From Aureobasidium sp. EXF-3400 (lineage: Eukaryota > Ascomycota > Dothideomycetes > Dothideales > Saccotheciaceae), in NCBI GenBank assembly GCA_024195585.1, contig SWBL01000026.1, positions 124,001-188,000 of the forward strand: DNA of 64,000 bases. The letters run 5' to 3'. The notes beneath the pieces are model-generated. The model did no database searches. It saw only the letters and a list, made by a program, of their open reading frames with translations, and had not been told where the DNA came from. The position numbers and the translations under genes were made by a program. Within the stretch, counting starts at the first letter, position 1, and the number at the start of each line of letters is the position of its first letter. Shown here one piece after another: positions 48,602 through 58,343 of the stretch.

Positions 48602-50285
48602 ATGCCTCCTGTAAGTATCCCTTCACCTGGCCCTCGCTGTCGCCGTCTCTTCCTCTCTCTTCACCCTTGCCAAGCCTCCCTTGCTCTCGACCTTGACGCG
48701 TCCACAACTAACGCAATATCATGCAGGCCAGAGCTGTTCGACGCGCCGTGACGAACGAGAATGATGAGAACGCTGCCACCACTCGTCTGACACGCGCAAA
48801 GGCCGCCGCTCTGTCTCAACCCGACGCGCTTGCCGCTGCCGACCCACCTAAGAAGGCCGCTCTCGGTGTCAAGCGTGCCACTGTCACCACCACCACTGCT
48901 GCTGCCACCCAGCCTACCAGAAGACGCGCTGCCCTCGGCGATGTCAGCAACGTAACCAAGAACGAGACCATCGACACAAAGGCTGCCCCTGCCAAGGGTG
49001 GTAAGCTCAGAGATGCACAGAAGCCTACTGGCATCACCAAGCCCTCAACCCGCACCACTTCGGCCCGCTCTGCCGCTCACATCAAGAGTGATGGTGCCGA
49101 GTCCAAGGCAAAGAGGCCCATGCCTCTCTCAAATGCTTCGGGTAACATCCCCAAGGCCAAGAGACACATGACAACCAAGATCCCTAAGGTCGATGAAGAG
49201 TTGGTAAAGGATGCTGTCAAGATTGAGGCTATCGAGGAAGAGGTGGAAAGCACAACCCCCAAGGAGGAGGAGGAGTTGGACGAGCCCCTGCACAAGACTC
49301 TGGAGCAGCTGGCTGCCGAGGCCAAGGACCTGGACTCTGAGGACCTTGACGACCCTCTCATGGTTGCCGAATACGTTCACGAAATTTTCGACTACATGAA
49401 GGAGCTTGAGATCACAACACTGCCCAACGCTGAGTACATGGACAGCCAAGGTGAACTCGAGTGGAAGATGCGCGGTATCTTGGTTGACTGGTTGCTCGAG
49501 GTGCACACCCGCTTCCGTCTCCTTCCCGAGACTCTGTTCCTCGCTGTCAACATCATCGACCGTTTCCTCTCCGCCAAGGTTGTCCAGCTCGACCGTCTCC
49601 AACTGGTCGGCGTCACTGCCATGTTCATCGCATCCAAGTACGAGGAGGTCCTGTCCCCTCACGTTCAGAACTTCCGTCACGTCGCCGACGACGGCTTCAC
49701 CGAGCAAGAGATCCTCAGCGCTGAGCGCTTCATCCTTGCTGCTCTCGATTACGACCTGAGCTACCCCAACCCCATGAACTTCCTTCGCAGAATCTCCAAG
49801 GCCGACAACTACGACATCCAGACCCGCACTCTTGGCAAGTACCTTCTCGAAATCGGCTGCCTCGACCACCGTTTCATCAAGTACCCTCCTAGCCATGTCG
49901 CCGCCGCTGCCATGTACCTCGCACGTCTCGTCCTTGACCGTGGTGAATGGGTAAGCATGCTCTATCCTCCTTTTGTTGTGTCATGTATGCTAACCATGAA
50001 TAGGATGCCACCCTCGCCACCTACGCCGGCTACACCGAGCAAGAAATCGAACCTGTCTTCAAGCTCATGGTTGACTACCTTCACGGTCCCGTCCAGCACG
50101 ACGCCTTCTTCCGCAAGTACGCTAGCAAGAAGTTCCTGAAGGGTATGTTTCTCAAATCTTCTTTATACTTTATTCCTTGCTAACATGCCTCAGCATCTAT
50201 CGTCCTTCGCCAGTGGGCCAAGAAGTTTGCCCCCATGTACCTCAACGACTGCGATCGTGACGGTAGCGAGACCCCTCAAATCTAG
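48602..50285 (+). CDS. G2/mitotic-specific B-type cyclin
   Basis: Four exons, 48602-48610, 48727-49950, 50004-50142 and 50194-50285, give 487 residues. Exon 1 is only nine coding bases (Met-Pro-Pro), followed by a 116-nt intron; the resulting MPPARAVRR start is typical of fungal B cyclins. A destruction box RAALGDVSN (RxxLxxxxN) sits at residues 70-78, predicting APC/C-dependent degradation. The cyclin core contains MRGILVDWLLEVHTRFRLLP, then ETLFLAVNIIDRFLS, FIASKYEEV and SAERFILAALDYDLSYPNP. It should activate the mitotic Cdk1. The C-terminal exon ends at TPQI. Confidence 0.93.
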
Positions 50286-51699
50286 GCGTTTGAAGGTCCT
50301 CCCATGACCGCTTTTGGCTTTCCTCCCTGGAAGCCTTTCACAAGCACCAAATGATCATCCTCGTCTTTTCAACTTGCTTTACACATGGTTTGGCGTTCCT
50401 CGACTTGCGGCACTTTGCACCGCAACTGGCATGGCGTTTACGGCGTTCAAAGCGATTCTCCATTCTGGATAATATCGTCATCCTGTTCCAGCTTCATCAC
50501 GTCCACACGCAACAACAAGAGACTTCGTTCATCGCCGTGCTCCTTTTCCTTTTTCTTCCTTTCACGAGCACCAAGTCCAGACATGGACCTTGTTCTTGGA
50601 CACTCATGGCTCTTATGCTGTTGCACTATGGGCTTCCATCCTAGCAACATGTCGCCGTCGTCAAGACATACAATGGACCTTTACTACAGGAGTCCTATCT
50701 GCTGATTTTTACACACGGATGGCTTTTTGCTGCTGCTGTTTTGTTCTTTTACATTTCTGCTGCTCTGTTTGTTCTTCTTTCTCTTCTTACAAGTATCAAC
50801 TAGCTTTTTTATGCTACAGCTCCTCGTCGCTTATGCGCCGCTGGAGAAACACGTAGAACGATATCCATGGGAAGCCTGCTACTGGTTTGCATCAACGAGA
50901 TCAAGGGGAGGAAGATGTTGGATGAGAAGGAGAGGTCAAATTGTATTTGTTGTTTCTTCCACTGTTTGCTCCTTGTCCTTTTGCTTTCCAGACTTGTAGT
51001 AGTGCCAAGTAGCCACGAGTGTGTTGAACGAAGAGAGTCAGTTGCACCAAATTTATGTCTGCAATCCAATGTGTGTTTTTCCATGAAGCTCCATAATGCG
51101 AATAGGTCTGTAGGTACTGAAAGAGTCGAGGTCAACTGACGCGAGGTATTCTTCTGCCCAGATATATGCTGCTGGAGTGGACAATCCATCCTGATCGCCT
51201 ACCCTCCGTTAGATCGCAGCAATTATAACAACGCTCTAGACATGCCCTCTGCCATCATAAACCGAACAAGCCAACGAATGCGGCTCTCACAATTGCCGTG
51301 AGAGTAACAAGAAAGAAACAAGCAACTTCTCATGCAAGAACGTCGATCACCCGCGAGCATCCCGAGCCGCAAAGAGTGTCATCATCATTTGTCCATTTTA
51401 TTTTTCTATGTGTACATGTCTTCCCCAGAGCACGTTGTTCGAACGTTCGAAGGTCATTGGATGTCTGAATGGGTGTTACGGCAGACATGAGATGTGTAGT
51501 TGCCCATTACTGCCGCATATACCTACGTGGTATCTCATCTGTTTGGCAATCTTTGAATCGTCATGGACGGCAGAAGATGCAAGATGGCAATGTCGCTGTT
51601 GTTAAATAGTTCGGCCTTGCAGTTGCAAACTCTCGATAATCAGACACTTCGAAATCAATCGACTTTCTCCAAAGAACTAGCAGTCTTCAGAATTTCATC
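50286..51699. other. Intergenic region downstream of the cyclin gene
   Basis: About 1.4 kb holding the cyclin 3' UTR and the promoter of the small secreted protein. Pyrimidine-rich frames near 50350-51000 are not supported as genes. Confidence 0.4.
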
Positions 51700-52135
51700 A
51701 TGCGTGTCTTTACCGCCTTATTCACTCTTATCCTCGCTCTGCTCTTTACTTCGCAAGTTCTTGCAGGCCCGGTCCTCGAGGTGATTATCCTCTATATATA
51801 TGAGTACTGATGCTAGTCTCTGATGTTGACGAATAAATCCAGGCTCGTCAAAACTCCAGCAGCGCTACTGCTACGACATCCTCGTCTTCTAGCACTTCGT
51901 CGTACAACGCTGCTACAGATACACAGAGTGGTGTCCCTGCCGGTGTTGGAACCGGCTCATCTGGTTCTGGCGAGGGTTCTTCAGGCCAGAACAGTAACAC
52001 TAGCACCAGTGGTGGAATCATGAGATATGGTAAGCTTGTTCGGTCGCTATATCTGGCTATTGCTGATCGATTACAGCTGTTTCGGGAAGTGTGTTGAGCG
52101 TTATGGGCTTCGGTGCTATCCTCTTCGCGCTGTGA
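51700..52135 (+). CDS. Small secreted, probably GPI-anchored Ser/Thr-rich protein
   Basis: Three exons, 51700-51780, 51843-52029 and 52077-52135, give 108 residues. Exon 1 encodes a signal peptide (MRVFTALFTLILALLFTSQV, then LAGPVLE). The mature part begins ARQNSSSATATTSSS and continues Ser/Thr/Gly-rich with no Cys. Exon 3 encodes the hydrophobic tail SVLSVMGFGAILFAL at the very C-terminus, as in GPI attachment signals, preceded by Ser/Gly candidates for the omega site. It is a likely O-mannosylated wall or surface protein. No domain family is recognised. Confidence 0.72.
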
Positions 52136-52727
52136 GATGTACACTCGTGACAGAGTGCATAGAGAAGGCGATAGACGTCGGTCGGTACAATGGAAGTAGC
52201 GACCATGGTATATGTGAGGGTGGTGTATAGGATAGGCATATATGTATAACCAAATTATGTTTGACCTCGGGCAGAGTGACCTTGCACTTCAATGAGAACC
52301 AGGACAGGACAGGCTCATCGAGATCTTCCAAGCGATAAAGTGGCATCATTGCTGATCAAAGCCCGATTCGGGTATTGAACTTATGATGCGCAGCAAAGGG
52401 ATTAGCGCACAGAGAGAGATGCGAGATAGAAGGTATGGAAGATTACTTCATCATGGCAAGAACCAGGCAGCTGTTGAGGATCGCGACTGCATCTTTCTCA
52501 CCAGCACACCTACCTTGCGGAGATCTCGACTCTCGCTGACTTTTGGAGGTAGTGGAGGAAGTAGGGAAGGATGCTTTCGGCAACCGGTACACAGTCAACC
52601 TGGCCAAGCTTTCAAGTACCATGCCGATCAATTATGGTTCATTGCTGCCCGTAAACTCCCGTCTATTCTAATCAAGTGGTATCTTCGCGATAAAGGCAGC
52701 TCAGCTATTCGTTCTCCAGATTTGACA
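52136..52727. other. Convergent intergenic region
   Basis: Between the small GPI-type gene and the P-loop kinase-like gene. Nothing is recognised. Confidence 0.4.
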
Positions 52728-53420
52728 TCAATAACTTGATCCCGTAGAATCTCGTCGGTCTATGCTCTTGACCGTCACATCTCTTCCTTTGCTCGTCCGA
52801 TTGATGAACTCGGCATTGAAGACATCGTTCTCGTCATACCTCGTACAAGCAGCCTCGTAATCACTCTCGAACCCTGTACTGAGAAATCGCTTGACGACCC
52901 TTTGTCTGCCTATCTCAGGTTCAACCTCGACGAACCACCGCTCGTTGACCAAATTCGAAATCCTTGCCCAAGGAAGATCTTCGCAGAGTACATAGAGACC
53001 TTCAAAGATGACTATGGATGCATCGCCAGCAACGTTTAGATTTTGAGCTTCGACATCCTCCACATGTATCGTAAAAGGTGATTTGATGTCGTTTGGTTCC
53101 GTCGTCTGTTTTTGGATTTGCTGAACAAGGTCGACGGCCGCTGCTCCTTTGAATGTCCAAGACGGACTTTTGGGCGATATACTGCTAGTGTCGTTGTGTG
53201 ATTCTTGGGAGCACCCATCTATCGATATTACGGAGCAAGAGACGCCGCTCTGGTTGACGATTTTGGCGACTCTTGAGGCGATCCTTCCTTTGCCAGAACC
53301 AGGTGGGCCAGCAAGGGCTACGAGTAGGCGTTTATTTTGTTTTCTGGATGCATCTGGGTCTGGTAGAGCCTGGTAGCAAGCCAAGGCACGTGTTGCCAGA
53401 TCGTAGTAGCTTTGACCCAT
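52728..53420 (-). CDS. Yfh7/uridine kinase-like P-loop protein, divergent
   Basis: Intronless 230-residue frame from the ATG at 53420. The N-terminus (YYDLATRALACYQAL) and P-loop strand (RLLVALAGPPGSGKG) match the fungal Yfh7/uridine-kinase-like P-loop NTPases. The downstream segments VISIDG, IVIFEGLYVL and RQRVVKRFLSTG occupy the expected core positions. The Walker A motif normally ends GK(S/T), but here Lys44 is followed by Gly, removing the Mg-coordinating hydroxyl. The usual RRGA substrate motif is replaced by a WTFKGAAA segment. It is either a divergent enzyme or a pseudo-kinase; the substrate is unknown. Confidence 0.72.
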   Translation of the reverse strand: MGQSYYDLATRALACYQALPDPDASRKQNKRLLVALAGPPGSGKGRIASRVAKIVNQSGVSCSVISIDGCSQESHNDTSSISPKSPSWTFKGAAAVDLVQQIQKQTTEPNDIKSPFTIHVEDVEAQNLNVAGDASIVIFEGLYVLCEDLPWARISNLVNERWFVEVEPEIGRQRVVKRFLSTGFESDYEAACTRYDENDVFNAEFINRTSKGRDVTVKSIDRRDSTGSSY

Positions 53421-55669
53421 GTGATGAATTGCCGAGATGTAGTAGATTTGCCGGTGTTGATCTTTTTGGTGAAGGTAGGGTGTACAACCAGAGAGATGAT
53501 CGAATGCAGAGAAGGTGAAAATCAACGTTACCGCAGCAAGGCCTAGAAATCGGCCCAAAGGCCTTTTTAAACGAGTTCAAACCAATAATGACGCCTTGCA
53601 CTGTTCTTGTAGGGCCAGGAAATTGCGTCCCTGCTTATTTTCGCGATGCTCCAGTTTTCCCCATCTCGCGAGGGGTGTGGGGTCCAAAACCCGGGCGCGA
53701 TGGCACCAAAGTATCCTAGGCATGAGCCAAAGTTTGTCACTTGGACTTCACTCCTAGTAGTCGCTTCTCTGGTGGGTGTCTGTTGAGCTGTGCGATGCTT
53801 TCAAGGATGGACGGTCGTTCTGAGACAGCTGCTTATAGATGCGTCCCTGATCATGCCCATCCTGATAGCGGCATGCCGCATGAGTGACAAAGAAAGACGT
53901 ACCGGAAAATATCGACCTACGACTGGCTCTGGACAAGCGGCCCGACTACCGACGGGGATGTGTCAAGCAACGTCTGGGTCTGGGTTCGCTCTGACCAAGA
54001 GAAACAGGTGACGGTGTGCACCGCTCCGCAAAGAGGGGGGCTCTCTGCCTGTTTATCGTGTGTAGGTACACATCAGGCTTGCAAAGCCCCGGATAATAGT
54101 CATTGCACCACTGTCAATGTTTCCTTGACATTGATCAAACCGTCAAGTAGACAGAGTAACACTTCTTCCTCGGTCATAACTGTGAGTGGGTTTTCCAACA
54201 TCCGGTCCTTCTCTGGCTGTTTTAGCACGGCAATGCGTCTGCCAAGCCACGGCAAAGCAACACCGGATGTGTTCCGTATCACTGACTTCGTCAAACAGGA
54301 CCCATCATTCGTGCTTCCAGCAGTCAAACATGTCGCATTCGGGAACAGAGATATTTCCAAGATTCGTGACGGATGAGAATAAAGGCTTCAGATTGCACAG
54401 ATTGGAAATTGGCGAAGTAGTATAGGTTCAATGAAAAAAGTTCAATATTCAATCGTATAATTATATGAATTCGAGTGTCGTGGATGCACTTGATAGAAGA
54501 TTCGCTATTATTTCCAATAACATGCCTTCCGACGAAGCTGCAGCCGGCTGAGAGATCGCATCGAACACTCCGTGCTACGAAGTCTTATTGTGCTTGGCCA
54601 TGAGTCCTCTAGCACTGTCGTTGAGGTTAGCAAGGCGGTGGAAAACCCGGAGCAGGGTCACCGTGTCGCCATCAGACCCGGAGTTCCTTTCCGACGATGT
54701 TTCTCTTGTCGTGAGTTCACCAAATGAGACATTTATCCGTTCAGCCATTCTATATCTCATCTCCGCACATCGTAGCTTCACCTCAGCCTCTGCGAGACTC
54801 TTGCTCGTCGATGCAGTGACGTCGGCTACGAGAGCACGAACTGCTCACTAGCGATCCCGTCTCCCTTCCTCGCGTCGGCATGCATTGCATTTCGTCTCGC
54901 TGACACCGATACTTATCGACAGTAGAGGCAGATCGACGTGTAAGGAGCTTGTAGGCGACGTGTAGATATCGCGTGTTGACCGACCAATCGGGCACGGTCC
55001 TCCCAAAGGCGTGGCTCGGGAAGTGGCTGGTGTCATGAACTTCACCTTCCCGTATTAACTTACGTGCCTACCTACATTTTATCATGTTATATACCGTCTG
55101 GGTCAATCAGTGCCCATGATGAGAGCCAGAACTTACGTGGCAGAACTGATGGCTAACCCGTCCCACAATTCTATACTCAAGGCTTATCGACAATGGAACA
55201 CCCGACGGGTAAGTTTCTTACCGACCGCGGGGTCTTCTCCTCGAGTAATTCGTTTGGTTGGACAACGACAAAGATCGAGGGAGAAACATTAAAGAGGCAG
55301 AACTCGTAGGTCAATGATGCTCGGTAAAGTCTCTCGTTGAAATCCTGGGACACCACCCTGAAAACCAATTTAGCGACTCGTGGTCTATCATTGTCGAGTT
55401 CAAGTCTAAGGTCCAGACGTTGAACTACTCAAGAGAACAAACTAGACCATACTGGATCCTAAAGTTCCTAACGATACTACCACTTTGTTTTGAGGGCCAA
55501 TTCCTTTGTGTGACAACATTGTTCGCGATGCCGGATCCGGAAAAGCACCCTTTGTTCTCGGCAAACTCGAGTAGACACCCTCGATATGAAGTCCAATATG
55601 CCATACTCGAGTTATAGCGACTTCATCACTTCTAACGTAGATTAGAAGAACAGTCACAGCAGCAAGGCG
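53421..55669. other. Gene-poor region
   Basis: About 2.2 kb without a supported gene. It includes one minus-strand segment, 54575-54840, that reads like a coding exon (listed separately). A minus-strand 86-codon frame at 54100-54360 has an ATG but no recognisable features. Confidence 0.35.
54575..54840 (-). other. Possible terminal exon or gene fragment
   Basis: After an AG at 54842-54841 the minus strand stays open for 87 codons. It reads as a helical, charged protein (VADVTASTSKSLAEAEVKLR, then RMAERINVSFGEL, ending LMAKHNKTS) to a stop at 54575. I could not identify an upstream exon or a family. It could be the 3' exon of a small gene, a fragment of a lost gene, or chance. Confidence 0.25.
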
Positions 55670-56748
55670 ATGGCGGTTCCTCATTGCGATCATCGCAACA
55701 CGCACTGGCCAACAAGGCCTGCTTGCCCACAAGATCCCGGCTGGATGCTGTGTGATCAGGAGCCAACCATGGGCCCAGCTACTGGAGTTCCCAATCATGG
55801 CCCTCGTACTATATGTATGGAGTGCTGGCAAGATAACTACCAAGCCCTTCCTCCACAAGGATTTGGCTTGCAACTCCGTGCCGAAGCCATAACGGACGAG
55901 CTTGTCTATCATCAAGTCCAACATGGTACCGTGTTGCGATGGTATGTAAGGCAAGGGTACAGATAGTTCAAGCCAAGAGCCACCAGATGGCTCTTCGACT
56001 GTCACCTGTACTTTCATCATCATCTAAGAAACATGCTGACTGTACCCTTGCTTATAGGGATCTGCGCGACAATATTCAAGTGCGAGGGTATAAGAACATC
56101 GAGGCAACTCAGACACTGCTCTGCAAAACTTGCACGAAAGATGAGATTGCGCGATGGAGACTCTGTGAAGCCGATGCAGGCTATGCAGCCGCGTTTTTAG
56201 CAGACAAGGCTCAATGGGCCGCCAACGGACATACAAACACCTGTGTATGCGTGGAAAAGTACGTCGTTGAACCAGATTACTGGTAAGTGTCACTCGAGTG
56301 GACCTAAACGAGATGAGACGCTGAAGTACAATGCAGTCTCGATTGCCTTAATGGAGCCTTGGATGATCGCTTGTGGACAGCCTTCCATAACAGACTATGG
56401 CTCCACGACAAAGCTCATTCGGCAGCAGGCCAACGCAGACTCGTTAATATTTGGCATTGCACTGTCAGAAACGCCTATAATTACACTATACCCTGTCGTT
56501 GTGGCCGCGATGTTGATAGGAATCCCGTCGCAGCTGCACCTCAAGCCACGTTCTGCCTCGCATGCAATGGCACCAAGATCTGGACCAACAACATTCCTCC
56601 TGCGCGCTATCCAGTACGTGCAACTCGAAGACCACTTCCTGATCCAGCAGCACCGTATCCTCTGCAGGTCACCGCTTTGAACGAATTGAACGACCTCCCT
56701 GCTAACCTCCAGCCTGGTGCACGTGAAATTCTGCGGAGCCGATTCTAA
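55670..56748 (+). CDS. Cys-rich hypothetical protein
   Basis: Three exons, 55670-55941, 56058-56282 and 56337-56748, all junctions phase 2 (TG|G, TG|T), give 302 residues. Cys and Trp recur in spaced pairs: CDHRNTHW, CPQDPGWMLCDQ, ICMECW, LLCKTC, CVCV, CLDCL, CRCG and FCLACNG. This suggests several zinc-binding knuckles built as CxxC or CxC units. No signal peptide is present. The C-terminus is Pro-rich. I do not recognise the family. A role in nucleic-acid or protein binding would fit the zinc-knuckle look, but this is speculation. Confidence 0.7.
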
Positions 56749-57179
56749 GGCAATCTTTTAGAGCCTGCTCATGGCTGTGGCACGGATTGAGACACAAATG
56801 CTCTGTTGGCGTCAGATATATCTAGAATTGTTTGAGGAGCGGTATATGTGTTTATCATGCGATTTATATATCATAGGTAGAATCTAGATTTTATTCTTCT
56901 TGCTGCGCACCAAAACACAAGCTCAAGTGGGAACACTTCGCATTGAGCGGCCATTGAGCCTAATCTACTTTGAACGTCCGAAGATCTGTGTAACGAACAT
57001 TCGAATGCTGCTGAGACAAGTTCTTGGTAAGGTGCAGTCACAAACAGAGGTCAGGCAGCACACGCTTTGAGAGAATCTTCGACGAGGTTATTAGGAAGTA
57101 CCTGTTCAAAGAGAATATAGGTTCATCAGGACGATCTCGACAGTAATAGAGCAAAAAACAAAGACCGCGCTGTGTGCAT
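56749..57179. other. Convergent intergenic region
   Basis: Between the Cys-rich gene and the mitochondrial carrier-like gene. Nothing is recognised. Confidence 0.4.
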
Positions 57180-58343
57180 CTACTCCTGCAAACCATGCAT
57201 ATGACGGTAAACTTTCCTCAGCTGCTCAAGAGTAACAAATGTGATGATGGTGGAAGGTGCTCTGCTGATCAAAGCAGGTGTCAAGCCTTTGAACATCCAA
57301 GCTGCGCCTTCGTTCTTGATGGTACGCTCAAGCATAACGGCCATACTGTGAGCTGAAGATTTGCGAGTCATGAAGCGTGCCTTGAAGACGTCAAGAGGGC
57401 TGCAAATGAAGGTGGACAAGAATCCTGCCAAGCAACTGGCGGTGATATGGGTAGGGACGTTGTCACCCAGCGAGGTTCGCTTCATCAGTTCGCGTTTGAT
57501 GACATCGTATCCAGCCAGTTGAGTCGCGGTAGCGATAGCTGATCTGCCTGCACCAAGCCATACACCAGTCCAGATGCTGTTCCAGCCTTCGGCTCGCACC
57601 ATCTTTTGTACACCATCGGCGATGTTCTTGTAGTTGCGGCGTAGCTCAGGCGGCAAGCCAGGATCGGCCTGCATACGGAGACAGACGACATCGGCAAAGT
57701 TGCTGCACACACTACCGGTGAAGCCTGAGGCTGCAGCCATGAGGGCGAGAGCGAGGCCCGAGGGTGCGTGGGTGGATGTGCTCCCCAGCTCCTTGAGCTT
57801 CTCGTACATGCCGAACCTGACGCCGGAATAGAAGAAAGTTCGCGTGAGCGAAGCGCTCAACTGTCAGAATGTCAGCGGAGTTGTGACCATAAGAAGCAGG
57901 ACACTCACGCCCTTCTAAAGCCCAAAGAAGCGTTCATGCATCCACACTTGATGCCAAATCCGAAGCATGCCCAATTGGGGGGCGTCGTGGTGGAGAGTTT
58001 GTAAACGGAGCTACGGCGTGTTAGCACCAGGTATACAATGTCACACTATATGATCTTACACCAGCTGTGTTCGTGTCAGTTCCAGTCAAAATCATGAACC
58101 GATAAATGTGTGCTTACCAACTCCCAAAGGCTGGGTACAGACGTTCGAGACGCAGCTTGCCAATCCTCCAAACCAGAACGGGTAGTGGATGACACCATGC
58201 TCGGAGTGAATAGAGTTGTCTTTCTCGATGACGGTGGGATGGAGTTCGATGAACAGCTTCTGGGTGATGGGAGGTGGAGGCACAGGCGCTCCATCGAGAT
58301 GAGTCGCCGTCATCGTCACGATTCCTCCAGTGCTGCCGCTCAT
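57180..58343 (-). pseudogene. Mitochondrial dicarboxylate carrier-like gene with in-frame TAG
   Basis: Four exons, 58343-58118, a 5-nt micro-exon 58064-58060, 58010-57909 and 57860-57180, give 337 codons. Codon 109 is TAG (57917-57915). The three SLC25 repeats are recognisable: YPFWFGGLASC with PLGVAGLRLQT; GLxKGLSASLTRTFFYSGVR and MAAASGFTGSVCSNFADVVC; CSPLDVFKARFMTRK. The closest look is the fungal dicarboxylate carrier Dic1, which swaps malate or succinate for phosphate across the inner membrane. Decay is visible beyond the stop. Signature 1 is PLGVAG rather than PxDxxK, and signature 2 has NF where NPAD is usual. Signature 3 is intact. A functional product would need readthrough or recoding. 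A 33-nt in-frame splice using the TAG as acceptor is possible but far below normal intron size. Confidence 0.75.

Noticed and set aside
57909..57950. 33-nt in-frame intron removing the TAG codon of the carrier
   Set aside because: The donor (GTGTGG) is weak, the length is below that of every other intron here (47 nt or more), and the splice would delete the conserved GL-x-KG approach segment.
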